From Alistipes sp. CAG:435 (GTDB lineage: Bacteria; Bacteroidota; Bacteroidia; Bacteroidales; UBA932), in NCBI GenBank assembly GCA_000433355.1, contig FR893179.1, forward strand, positions 129,929 through 193,928: a stretch of DNA of 64,000 nt, in the 5' to 3' direction. Position numbers and translations under genes: made by a program. The notes below the pieces were generated by a model. It was not told the origin of the DNA. It saw nothing but the letters and a program-made list of their open reading frames with translations, and searched no databases. Below are positions 1 through 7,558 of the stretch, in pieces; the first letter of the stretch is position 1, and every line of letters begins with the position of its first letter.

Positions 1-2193
1 TCCCCGCAGGTACTCTCCGAGATCCCGGCTCAGCAGGTCCACTCTGGCTTGGTTGTAATCTTTGATGACGACTCCGATGACCCTTGAATATGGCGGATAA
101 CCGAACAGCTTCCTTTCCCCGAGGAAACGGGCCATTGTACCGTTCTCGTCCAGTTTCCCGTCTATGCTTTGATAGACAGGGTGTTCCGGCTGTGAGGTCT
201 GGATGACGAACAGACCTTTCTCTCCCCGCCGTCCGCAACGTCCTCTGAACTGTTCCAGAAGCTGGAGTCCTCTTTCGTCCGCCCTATAGTCCTCCTGCCC
301 GAGGATAGAGTCGGCCTGAAGCACGGCCACAAGGGACAGTCCGCTGAAATCGAATCCCTTGGCGACCATCCTTGTGCCGATGAGTATGTCGATTTCCCCA
401 TTAGAGAATTTCCGGATGGTGTCCGTCTCATATTTCCGACTCTGTGCCGTGTCACTGTCCAGCCTCGCGATCCTTGCGTTCGGGAACAGTTTGGAGGCCT
501 CCTCCTCGATCTTCTGTGTCCCTGAACCTAACGGTTTCAGTTCTCCTCCACATTTATGGCATTTCCCGGTATATTCATACACCCTGCCGCAGTAGTGGCA
601 GACGAGCCTTTCGCTTCCGTCGGCGCGCCTGTGCAGGCTCAGGCTGACGTTGCAGCAGCGGCACTTCGGGATGTCGCCGCACTCCTGGCACTGCACGATC
701 GGGGAATATGCCCGCCTCTCCCTGAGAATCAGCACCTGCCGGTGTTCGCCGAGGCATTTGCCTATGTGCTCGATGAGTTTCCTGGAGAAGTTCCCGATCA
801 TACCGTTCTTGCGCCGCTCGGCGATTGTGTCGATGATTTCGATGTCCGAGTCCGCTGCGTCGTAGAACCGTTTGTTCAAGGTGACAAGCCCGTAACGCCC
901 TACGCTGCAATTGTACAGCGACTCCAGCGACGGCGTGGCCGATCCCAGAATGACGTTGGCTCCGAATATCTTCGCCATCATTATCGCCGTTTCGCGGCCG
1001 TTGTACCGAGGGGCAGGTGAGTCCTGCTTGTAGGAGGTGTCGTGCTCCTCGTCCACTATCACCAGCCCTAAGTTTTTATGCGGCAGGAATATGGCGCTTC
1101 GGGTCCCGAGGACAACATAGCCCTTTCCCTCTGCCGGCTCTCCAGCGTGCCTTAGGACGGTGGCCACCTCTCGCTTTCTGGACATTGTCTCTCCGGAATG
1201 GAACACAAGCAGTTCCGGGAATGTCTCGCTGATCCTGTCCTCCAGTTGTCTGCTGAGCGCTATCTCCGGAACCAGATAAAGCACGTTCTTTCCCATCGCG
1301 AGCGTTTCCTGCGCCAGTTTCAGGTAAATCTCCGTCTTTCCAGATCCCGTCACCCCATGCAGCAACGCCGGCTTCCCTTTCGCAAAAATCTCTTTTATCT
1401 TTGAATATGCTTCCTCCTGTGCCGCTGACAATCTTATTTCCTTCTCTGTACCCTCGGACGTTTCGATTATGGACCCACCTATTGGCTCTTCGTCCTGATG
1501 ATATGTAACAGAGTCACCATAACCGGTCACTGAGCCAGTGGTTCGACAAAGCTCACCAACCATCGAAGTGAGCTCCCTGACCAATAATCCAATCTCCCCC
1601 TCCAACATCTCCTTCTCTGCCAAGTACCTTTCCCGACTCTCTGACTTCCGAGCTTTCGCGGCCAATTCCGCCTTTTTCTCCGCTCTTTCTTCCAGCCTCT
1701 TGATCTTATCCGCAATCTTTGTCCGATTCTTCTCTTCTCTTTCCACTTTGAGTGCCTCCTGACGGGCCTGCACAACTTCCTTCTCCACTTTCTGCGCTGG
1801 ATAAGCCGCCTTGTAAACTTCCCCGACAGTGCACAGGTAATATTCCGCTATCTGTCTCCATAGTTCAATCTCCTCCTTGGTGACCGGTTCCAACCCTTCA
1901 GCCATGCCTAAGATCGGCTTCACCTTGTCCACAATTCCCATCTCCTCCGCTTGTTTTCCTGCGTCCGCCATGCTTACCACTCCGACATATTCCTTTCCAG
2001 CAAAGTTCACCCGCACCCGGTCTCCGACCCTAACCTGTTCTTTGTCTCTTTCGGTCACTGAGCCTATCGAAGTGACCGGAAACAATCCAGACGCATCCCC
2101 AGCCGATTCACTCAATTCAATTTCTTGATAATAGAACGGCTCCCACTCCAGCCGGAGCGGAAGGATAACTTGTATGAAGATCCTGCCTGTCAT
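1..2193 (-). CDS. priA: Primosomal protein N' (replication restart helicase PriA), 3' end beyond window
   Basis: The reading frame is open from the ATG at 2193 to the left edge (731 codons), so the C-terminus is missing. PriA is the 3'-to-5' DNA helicase that reloads the replisome at stalled forks. Visible: N-terminal DNA-binding region, a charged coiled coil at about residues 140-220, Walker A GVTGSGKTE at residues 280-288, a DEEH Walker B motif, and the paired zinc-binding CxxC cluster (CQECG, CRCC, CHYCG, CHKCGG) typical of PriA. A TAA lies in frame four codons upstream of the ATG, so no longer start is possible. Two copies of repeat family A are translated within it (2053-2077 and a degenerate copy at 1525-1557), both in the region between the DNA-binding and helicase parts. 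Family assignment is secure; the tolerance of the insertions is inference. Confidence 0.95.
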   Translation of the reverse strand, partial: MTGRIFIQVILPLRLEWEPFYYQEIELSESAGDASGLFPVTSIGSVTERDKEQVRVGDRVRVNFAGKEYVGVVSMADAGKQAEEMGIVDKVKPILGMAEGLEPVTKEEIELWRQIAEYYLCTVGEVYKAAYPAQKVEKEVVQARQEALKVEREEKNRTKIADKIKRLEERAEKKAELAAKARKSESRERYLAEKEMLEGEIGLLVRELTSMVGELCRTTGSVTGYGDSVTYHQDEEPIGGSIIETSEGTEKEIRLSAAQEEAYSKIKEIFAKGKPALLHGVTGSGKTEIYLKLAQETLAMGKNVLYLVPEIALSRQLEDRISETFPELLVFHSGETMSRKREVATVLRHAGEPAEGKGYVVLGTRSAIFLPHKNLGLVIVDEEHDTSYKQDSPAPRYNGRETAIMMAKIFGANVILGSATPSLESLYNCSVGRYGLVTLNKRFYDAADSDIEIIDTIAERRKNGMIGNFSRKLIEHIGKCLGEHRQVLILRERRAYSPIVQCQECGDIPKCRCCNVSLSLHRRADGSERLVCHYCGRVYEYTGKCHKCGGELKPLGSGTQKIEEEASKLFPNARIARLDSDTAQSRKYETDTIRKFSNGEIDILIGTRMVAKGFDFSGLSLVAVLQADSILGQEDYRADERGLQLLEQFRGRCGRRGEKGLFVIQTSQPEHPVYQSIDGKLDENGTMARFLGERKLFGYPPYSRVIGVVIKDYNQARVDLLSRDLGEYLRG
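1525..1557. repeat. Repeat family A, degenerate copy inside priA
   Basis: GGTCACTGAGC and a TCGACAAAGCTCACC-like second half, interrupted in the middle. In frame within priA, encoding part of the stretch around GELCRTTGSVTG. Similarity to the family is partial. Confidence 0.55.
2053..2077. repeat. Repeat family A copy inside priA
   Basis: 25-bp palindrome with GGTCAC/GTGACC arms and the core CTGAGCCTATCGAAG. It is translated in frame as TSIGSVT in the N-terminal half of PriA. Confidence 0.85.
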
Positions 2194-2255
2194 GTGGCGA
2201 ATTTAGCCAAAAACATCCACTCAGCGAAGAAAAACGCAAATTCTTCTCAAAAAAA

Positions 2256-2286
2256 TTTGCAGCCAAAAGAAAAATGCCTATCTTTG
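2256..2286 (+). promoter_or_regulatory. Promoter of tRNA-Phe
   Basis: TTTG at 2256-2259, 19 nt, then TATCTTTG at 2279-2286, an exact match to the Bacteroidetes -33/-7 consensus (TTTG, TAnnTTTG). The mature tRNA begins 18 nt downstream. Confidence 0.85.
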
Positions 2287-2303
2287 CAATCCCAAACGGA
2301 AAC

Positions 2304-2376
2304 GGTGTCGTAGCTCAGATGGTAGAGCAATGGACTGAAAATCCATGTGTCGGCAGTTCGATTCTTCCCGACACCA
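2304..2376 (+). tRNA. tRNA-Phe (anticodon GAA)
   Basis: Seven-base acceptor stem GGTGTCG/CGACACC with discriminator A at 2376, D arm TAGCTCAGATGGTAGAGCA, anticodon stem ATGGA/TCCAT around CTGAAAA (anticodon GAA), and T loop TTCGATT. The T stem GGCAG/CTTCC has one C-T mismatch. No CCA is encoded, as discriminator A is followed by CTCC. It sits alone between its own promoter and terminator. Confidence 0.95.
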
Positions 2377-2384
2377 CTCCTTAG

Positions 2385-2421
2385 GCCGCTGATGAGTATT
2401 CATCGGCGGCTTTTCCTTTTT
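2385..2421 (+). terminator. Intrinsic terminator of tRNA-Phe
   Basis: An 11-bp stem GCCGCTGATGA / TCATCGGCGGC around GTAT (one G-T pair) is followed by a T-rich run from 2411. It starts 9 nt after the tRNA. Confidence 0.85.
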
Positions 2422-2730
2422 TATATATCAGTATCTGGTTTCTTCCGAGACGTGGCAGCGGGCTCGATTATCTTACCGTGAACCTATCATGCCTATAATC
2501 AAATGATTAGATAACTGTCTTCGGTTGGTTTACGCTAAAGACGAAGCGCTATCTGCTTGATAAAAAGCATGTTATTCGCCACATGCTGATACACAGTAGG
2601 TGATTGATAACGTGCTGATCATCAGTCGTTAAAGTGTTCAGCTTTAGCGCATTATTACTATAGGAATAATCTTGATGTCGTGATTTATAGTGACTTGTCT
2701 GCCACGGCAGCAATATTGACAGCCAACAAA
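2422..2730. other. Spacer without a recognisable gene
   Basis: About 310 nt, AT-richer than the genes. It holds scattered short inverted repeats (for example ACGCTAAAG near 2532 against CTTTAGCGC near 2643) but no reading frame with a convincing protein. It could be a decayed mobile or repeat element. Confidence 0.4.
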
Positions 2731-2781
2731 AAACTCTTTCCGGAATTTTGGTAACGTGCAAAATTCCGGAAAGAGTTTTTT
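2731..2781. terminator. Bidirectional terminator-type perfect hairpin
   Basis: Perfect 20-bp arms at 2731-2750 and 2759-2778 around an 8-nt loop, with A-tract on the left and T-tract on the right. It lies 14 nt after the DUF3737 stop, so it probably ends the minus-strand MATE/DUF3737 transcript. Confidence 0.8.
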
Positions 2782-2794
2782 GCTTGGCTCCCCT

Positions 2795-3637
2795 CTACGC
2801 TTTCTCCAGCCGACAGTCACCAGGGCCCTTGATGTTCTCATCAATGATGATCTCCCCGACGGAACCGTAGCGGATGAAGCCGGTGCGTGGGTTCTTGATG
2901 GAAGGAACATGGTCTTTCACGGTGGCCTGGACGGAGGAATATTCAAAAGCCAAATCAGCGTCAGCGCCCATTGTGCAGTCCTCAAGTACGAGGTCGTCGC
3001 AGTAGCACAGAGGCTGGGTCTCGGTGATGTGGCAGCGGACTAGGCGGAGGTTCTTCGAGTACCAGGCAAGATATTCACCATTAATCACGGAATCGATGAC
3101 TGTGACGTTCTCGGCCTCCCAGAAGGAATCCTTGGAGTTCAGGACGCAGTTCCGGATCTCCACGTTCTTGGCGTACTGGAAACTATAGTTGCCGTTAAGC
3201 TTGACGTTGGTGAGTTTAACATTCTCGCAGTGCATGAACACATAGTCGGCCCTGTCGATCACCGAATCCTCGACCTCGATGTTCTTGCAGTCCCAGAACG
3301 TCTCCGTACCGCCAGGAATCTGGACGTTCTTCAACTTGATTCCGTCCATCCTGCGGAAGGTCTTCGGAGCGTCGATGATAGTGTCGTAAATCTCGCAATT
3401 CCTTGAATACCATAATCCTGAGCGTGCGCCTACAGTCAGCAGACTGTCCTTGATGACGAATCCGTCACACTCCCAGAACGGATACTTGCCCTCGAACTGG
3501 CAATGTACGGCGGTGATGTTGCCGGTCTCTTTCAGCGCCGATTCCCCGGCGTGGATCTTCACATTCTCAAGATAAAGGTCGTGCTTGCAGTACAGCGGTC
3601 TTTCCCCGCCGAATTCCTGATTGATGATCTTTTCCAT
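2795..3637 (-). CDS. DUF3737 family protein (right-handed beta-helix)
   Basis: A 280-residue protein built from repeated short turns of the type 'LENVKI', 'VKLTNVKL', 'VEIRNCVL', 'VTVIDSVI', spaced 18-22 residues as in a pentapeptide-like or beta-helix fold. This layout and the conserved Trp/Tyr-rich turns (YPFWECDGF, GTETFWDCKNI) match the DUF3737 family, which has no established function. No signal peptide, so it is probably cytoplasmic. The start lies 4 nt after the MATE stop, so the two genes are co-transcribed; the pairing suggests a shared substrate or stress role, but that is inference only. Confidence 0.85.
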   Translation of the reverse strand: MEKIINQEFGGERPLYCKHDLYLENVKIHAGESALKETGNITAVHCQFEGKYPFWECDGFVIKDSLLTVGARSGLWYSRNCEIYDTIIDAPKTFRRMDGIKLKNVQIPGGTETFWDCKNIEVEDSVIDRADYVFMHCENVKLTNVKLNGNYSFQYAKNVEIRNCVLNSKDSFWEAENVTVIDSVINGEYLAWYSKNLRLVRCHITETQPLCYCDDLVLEDCTMGADADLAFEYSSVQATVKDHVPSIKNPRTGFIRYGSVGEIIIDENIKGPGDCRLEKA

Positions 3638-3641
3638 ATAT

Positions 3642-5018
3642 TCAAGTGATTTTTAGTTTCATCCATTTCTCGCCCCGCAGCCTCCAGTAGAACAGCAATC
3701 CGCGGACATTCAGCTCGATGCACATCGCCACCCAGTAGCCGACGAGTCCCATCCGAGGTGTCAAAATCAGTGCCAGTCCGATGCGTATCACCCACATGCT
3801 TCCGAAGTTCATCACGCTCGGCACGAGCGTGTCGCCTCCGCCTACGCAGGAACCGTAGCCGGCGATCGAGAATGCGTACAGTGTCTCGGCGAATGCCTCG
3901 ATTCTCAGCACCTTGGCTCCCAACGCGATGACATCCGGATCCGAGCTCAGCAGCATCATCAGTTCAGTCGCGAATATGAACATCAAGGCTCCCAGCAGAG
4001 TCATAATCCCTGCGGCCATCATCATTGTGATCTGCGAGAACCGCTTGGCGACTTCCTTGCGTTTCGCCCCGAGACTCTGGCCGACAAGCGTCGTGGCGGC
4101 TTCCTCGATTCCGTAGCCCGGCATATAGCAGAAGCTTTCTGCGATGATCGCCAGCGAGTTAGCCGCAATGGAAATAGGCCCGAGCGGCGCCACGATGATG
4201 GTGCTCATAATGTGCGATCCCCTCATTATGATGTTCTGGAGCCACATCGGCGCAGTGATGCCCCAAGCGTTGCGCACAGTCTTGCGCCGTGGAATGAACG
4301 TGCCTTGTTCTCCTTTGATATTCAATTCCTTGGAGCGTCTGAGAATGTACCAGATCACGAATATCGAGGTGACGACCTGCGCCGCACCAGTTCCCAGAGC
4401 CGCGCCAGCCACTCCCATCTCACAAATGTAAATGAATATGTAGTTGAACACCACATCAAGGCCGCACATTCCGGTGTACATCAGGCTCGGAATCTTCATG
4501 TTGCCGCTGGCCTGTAGCATTGAATTAGCGGCCCATCCGACAGCGCCTATCGGAATGAACGCTGAATATATCAGGAAATATTCAGATGCGTCCTCATTGA
4601 TCTCCGGCGTTCCGCCGAGCCAGTGGGGGAGCGCTCCGCTGATGCTCACGCCTATCACTGCGAGAACCAGGCCGATGAGGAACACAGTTGTGAGCCCTTG
4701 CCTCATCACAGCTCTGGCTCCCTTGAAATCCTGCGCTCCGCAAAGGTGGGCGACCTGGACTGAGAATCCCGAGCTGGCTCCGGACTGGAATCCACCCATT
4801 ATCCAGGTCGTCGTGGCGACCAGACCTATTGACGCAGATTGGTTCGCGCCGAGTTGGCCGACCATTCCCGCGTCGATGTACTGCATCAGCACGGACGAGA
4901 TCTGGGCGGCGATGGCGGGCAGACTCAGCAGAATCGTTAGCCGAATCTGCTGTCCGAGAGTCATCGGAAGTCCGTTCCGGATCATCCCGAGGAGTATGTC
5001 CTTCTTTCCCGATGCCAT
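3642..5018 (-). CDS. MATE family efflux transporter
   Basis: 458 residues with about 12 hydrophobic segments and the MATE/NorM signature near the N-terminus (IAAQISSVLMQYIDAGMVGQLG), repeated at the start of the second half. Members export cationic drugs or metabolites using a Na+ or H+ gradient at the inner membrane; the substrate cannot be read from sequence. The promoter lies 10 nt upstream of the ATG, so the leader would be only a few nucleotides. A 32-bp perfect palindrome overlaps the -33 box and is a candidate operator. Downstream partner: DUF3737. Confidence 0.92.
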   Translation of the reverse strand: MASGKKDILLGMIRNGLPMTLGQQIRLTILLSLPAIAAQISSVLMQYIDAGMVGQLGANQSASIGLVATTTWIMGGFQSGASSGFSVQVAHLCGAQDFKGARAVMRQGLTTVFLIGLVLAVIGVSISGALPHWLGGTPEINEDASEYFLIYSAFIPIGAVGWAANSMLQASGNMKIPSLMYTGMCGLDVVFNYIFIYICEMGVAGAALGTGAAQVVTSIFVIWYILRRSKELNIKGEQGTFIPRRKTVRNAWGITAPMWLQNIIMRGSHIMSTIIVAPLGPISIAANSLAIIAESFCYMPGYGIEEAATTLVGQSLGAKRKEVAKRFSQITMMMAAGIMTLLGALMFIFATELMMLLSSDPDVIALGAKVLRIEAFAETLYAFSIAGYGSCVGGGDTLVPSVMNFGSMWVIRIGLALILTPRMGLVGYWVAMCIELNVRGLLFYWRLRGEKWMKLKIT

Positions 5019-5028
5019 AAATTGAGGA

Positions 5029-5059
5029 CAAAGATATCCACTTATAATTATATGGCAAA
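5029..5059 (-). promoter_or_regulatory. Promoter of the MATE/DUF3737 operon
   Basis: Read on the minus strand: TTTG (5059-5056), exactly 19 nt, TATCTTTG (5036-5029), then 10 nt to the ATG. It is a full consensus match and supports the start chosen for the MATE gene. Confidence 0.85.
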
Positions 5060-5078
5060 ATGAATTTTGCCATATAAT
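5047..5078. promoter_or_regulatory. 32-bp perfect palindrome over the -33 box, candidate operator
   Basis: Arms of 15 bp (ATTATATGGCAAAAT and its exact complement) around a central GA. It covers the -33 TTTG of the MATE promoter. Such placement is typical of repressor sites of efflux pumps; no regulator gene is next to it. Confidence 0.6.
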
Positions 5079-5087
5079 ATATCTTCC

Positions 5088-5166
5088 ACCCCCTCAGTCA
5101 CTACGTGACAGCCCCCGGTGGGGCACTGGGGACCGTATTCCCCAGCCCCCTTGCGTCGCTCCGCTC
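5088..5166 (-). repeat. Repeat family D, copy 1
   Basis: GC-rich segment containing AGTCACTACGTGACAGCCCC, GGTGGGGCA, ATTCCCC and GTCGCTCCGCTCC. The reverse complement matches two copies at 33095-33174 and 33191-33267. Confidence 0.8.
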
Positions 5167-5187
5167 CGATCGATTCGTTCTACATTT

Positions 5188-5349
5188 AGAAGCTGTTTTG
5201 AATTGTTTGTTTGAAGGTTTGAGAGTGAAAAACTTCAGTTTCGACCGCTTCTTCCAAGGAAGATAGCGGTGCTATCTGACTGAAGAAGCGGGAAGAAAAT
5301 GAAGATTTTTCACCTCAAAGAACATTTCAAACAATTCAAAACAGCTTCT
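5188..5349 (+). repeat. Repeat family C, copy 1 (162-bp inverted-repeat element)
   Basis: Terminal inverted repeats of more than 20 bp (AGAAGCTGTTTTGAATTG at the left, its complement at the right), an inner CCGCTTCTTC/GAAGAAGCGG pair and a central hairpin AGATAG/CTATCT. It contains no reading frame. The second copy at 27566-27727 has the same length. MITE-like. Confidence 0.85.
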
Positions 5350-5382
5350 TATATTCATTTATCAAAATCAAAGGATTTTGTG

Positions 5383-5390
5383 TAGTTTTG
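5383..5390 (+). promoter_or_regulatory. Probable -7 box of the HI0933-family gene
   Basis: TAGTTTTG fits TAnnTTTG and ends 4 nt before the ATG, implying a leaderless or nearly leaderless mRNA. No good TTTG is present at the -33 distance. Confidence 0.5.
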
Positions 5391-5394
5391 CAAT

Positions 5395-6747
5395 ATGAAA
5401 GTTGCGATTGTGGGTGCCGGGGCGGCGGGGTGTTTCTGCGCCATTGAGTTGAAACGGAGGATGTCTTCCGCTTCGGTGGAGGTGTTCGAGGCGGGGACGA
5501 AGGCTTTGGCTAAGGTGGCGATCACCGGGGGAGGACGATGCAACCTGACAAATTCCTTTGAGGGAATATCCTCTCTGTCAGCCGCTTATCCTCGCGGTGA
5601 CAAACTAATGAAACGCCTTTTCCGTTCCTTTGATCAGCGAAGTACTTGGCAATGGTTCGAGAACGAAGGCGTGAAGCTTGTGCTTCAGGAAGACCATTGC
5701 GTTTTTCCGGCGTCGCAGGACGCGATGGAAATCGTTAACACCTTGCAGGCAAGGATGCGACAGGCCGGAGTGGTATTGCATATGAGACATAAGGTCTCAG
5801 GAATAAATCCCTGTTCAGACGGAGGATATGAATTATCTATTGAAGACGCAGAATGTAGCGGAAGGTCGCTTCGACAGGCTCAGCGACCTGATTCTCTGGC
5901 TCCGGAATCGATAATATCGGTCCCTGAGCCTGTCGAAGGGCCGATATTACAGAAATCCCAACGACTCGATAAGCATAATTGTTTGGCTGACATAGTTGTC
6001 GTCACCACCGGCGGCAGCCCGAAACTTTCCGGTCTTGGAATGCTTGATGGCCTTGACCTTGAAATCGTCCCACCTGTCCCGTCCCTCTTCACTTTCAACC
6101 TTCCCGGCAGCCCTGTACGTGAACTGATGGGCACAGTGGTCGAGAACGCATCGGCATCCTTGGTAGGCACGAAATTCAAGGCCTCCGGTCCGCTCCTGAT
6201 CACGCACTGGGGAATGAGCGGTCCCGCGATCCTGAAACTCTCCTCTTATGCGGCCCTCTATCTCGCTGAAAATGAATATTCCGCAACTCTCTCAGTGAAT
6301 TGGTTCGGTGACGCGGGCGAGCAGGATGTCCGTGACAGAATCACTGCGCTTTCAAAAGACAGTCCTCAGAAACAGATTCTGAACACCCATCCGTCCGAAC
6401 TGCCGTCAAGACTTTGGAACTACCTGATCTCCAAGTGCGGAATCCGTGAGGATGCCCGCTGGGCCGAACTGGGATCCAAAGGAATGAACCGCCTTGTGAA
6501 CACATTGATCAACGACGAGTACCAGATCCGTGGCAAAAGCCGTTTCAAGGAGGAGTTCGTCACCTGTGGCGGGGTCGCCCTCTCCAACATAAACCTCAAC
6601 ACACTTGAGTCCAAGACCCACCCCGGCCTCTATTTTGCCGGAGAAGTCCTTGACGTGGACGCGATAACAGGCGGTTTCAATCTGCAGGCGGCCTGGTCAA
6701 TGGGCTACACTGTCGCCCGATCCATCACCCTACATCAGGAATCATAA
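5395..6747 (+). CDS. HI0933-family FAD-dependent oxidoreductase
   Basis: 450 residues. N-terminal Rossmann FAD site VAIVGAGAAG (residues 3-12), the family signature GGGRCNLTN (45-53), and the C-terminal FAD-binding stretch LYFAGEVLDVDAITGGFN. The family (also annotated as aminoacetone oxidase-like or BaiN-like flavoproteins) has poorly known substrates, so no precise reaction is claimed. Residues 156-183 are not family sequence: they are encoded by two oppositely oriented family A palindromes (5864-5888, 5919-5942) inserted in frame, adding a flexible loop in the middle domain. Monocistronic as far as can be seen. Confidence 0.9.
   Translation: MKVAIVGAGAAGCFCAIELKRRMSSASVEVFEAGTKALAKVAITGGGRCNLTNSFEGISSLSAAYPRGDKLMKRLFRSFDQRSTWQWFENEGVKLVLQEDHCVFPASQDAMEIVNTLQARMRQAGVVLHMRHKVSGINPCSDGGYELSIEDAECSGRSLRQAQRPDSLAPESIISVPEPVEGPILQKSQRLDKHNCLADIVVVTTGGSPKLSGLGMLDGLDLEIVPPVPSLFTFNLPGSPVRELMGTVVENASASLVGTKFKASGPLLITHWGMSGPAILKLSSYAALYLAENEYSATLSVNWFGDAGEQDVRDRITALSKDSPQKQILNTHPSELPSRLWNYLISKCGIREDARWAELGSKGMNRLVNTLINDEYQIRGKSRFKEEFVTCGGVALSNINLNTLESKTHPGLYFAGEVLDVDAITGGFNLQAAWSMGYTVARSITLHQES
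5864..5888. repeat. Repeat family A copy inside the HI0933-family gene
   Basis: 25-bp palindrome, GGTCGC/GCGACC arms, core CTTCGACAGGCTCAG. Translated in frame as RSLRQAQRP. Confidence 0.9.
5919..5942. repeat. Repeat family A copy inside the HI0933-family gene
   Basis: 24-bp copy, opposite orientation to the one at 5864, translated as VPEPVEGP. The palindrome extends outward (TAATATCGG on the left, CCGATATTA on the right). Confidence 0.88.
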
Positions 6748-6810
6748 AAATGGCTGGCCGCAGAGTTTGCCGAAGCGTGCCAACCATTTCTGAGAATCAA
6801 TAGAACCAAT

Positions 6811-6834
6811 GTCACTTCGACAGGCTCAGTGACC
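6811..6834. repeat. Repeat family A copy, intergenic
   Basis: GTCACTTCGACAGGCTCAGT followed by GACC, located between the convergent HI0933-family and thioredoxin-like genes. It may act as a transcript-end hairpin. Confidence 0.88.
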
Positions 6835-6841
6835 GGATGAC

Positions 6842-7444
6842 CTATTTAGCCAGTTCCTTGCGAAGCGTTTGGGCGACCTCCTTAAGCCCCTCCTCGGAGG
6901 ATCCGATCCCGACGTAAGCGATCACTCCGTTCTTCCCGATGATCACGCAGCGCGGAACTCCAGACTTCGCGTAAAGCCCGAATATGCTCTTGTCCTCATC
7001 GACCAGCGTCAGCGGCTTGAGGTATGAATATATTGTCTTGCCTTCCTTTCCCGCGAAGAACTTCTCAAGCGTCGCCCTTGTGTCCTTATAGGCGATCGGC
7101 TGGAAGACGAAATCCTGGTTGTCGTTGAACTCCTTGAGCGTGGCCGGAAGGTTCTCAGGCCTTAACTCATGCCTGCAAGGAGGGCACCAGCCTCCCCAGA
7201 AAAGCAGCATTACGACCTTGCCCTTCTGATCTGCCAGTTTGAACGAGCCGCCAGCGAACCTCTTCCCGGTGAAGTCGGCCGCCTTGTCACCCTCCTTGAG
7301 GATGGTGGTCTCACGCTTGATCTTCTCAAGCTCCTGTGCCTCCTGGTCTGCGGATCTGTTTTTGCTCTGCGCCCCTGCGGATAATGAAATGCCAAGCGTC
7401 AGCATCGCAATCGCAACAATTGTAATCGTCGTTCTCATATTCAT
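6842..7444 (-). CDS. TlpA/ResA-like thioredoxin-fold protein, exported
   Basis: About 200 residues. An N-terminal signal peptide (MRTTITIVAIAMLTLGISLSAGA region) is followed by a thioredoxin fold with the redox motif WCPPC in LLFWGGWCPPCRHE. The family acts in the periplasm as a thiol-disulfide oxidoreductase or peroxiredoxin-like protein. I start it at the ATG at 7444 (7438 is equally plausible) because a longer frame to 7537 has no signal peptide at its start and would run across the promoter of the divergent gene. Confidence 0.85.
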   Translation of the reverse strand: MNMRTTITIVAIAMLTLGISLSAGAQSKNRSADQEAQELEKIKRETTILKEGDKAADFTGKRFAGGSFKLADQKGKVVMLLFWGGWCPPCRHELRPENLPATLKEFNDNQDFVFQPIAYKDTRATLEKFFAGKEGKTIYSYLKPLTLVDEDKSIFGLYAKSGVPRCVIIGKNGVIAYVGIGSSEEGLKEVAQTLRKELAK

Positions 7445-7500
7445 GAATATATTTGCGCAATTTAGCGAATATTTGTGATTATTCAATAGTTGTGTCGGAA

Positions 7501-7530
7501 TTTGGTTTATTCTGAAAATGATTATATTTG
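7501..7530 (+). promoter_or_regulatory. Promoter of the large lipoprotein gene
   Basis: TTTG at 7501-7504, 18 nt, TATATTTG at 7523-7530; the ATG is at 7559. Confidence 0.75.
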
Positions 7531-7558
7531 CGCCCATTGAATATTAACGAACTAACTG

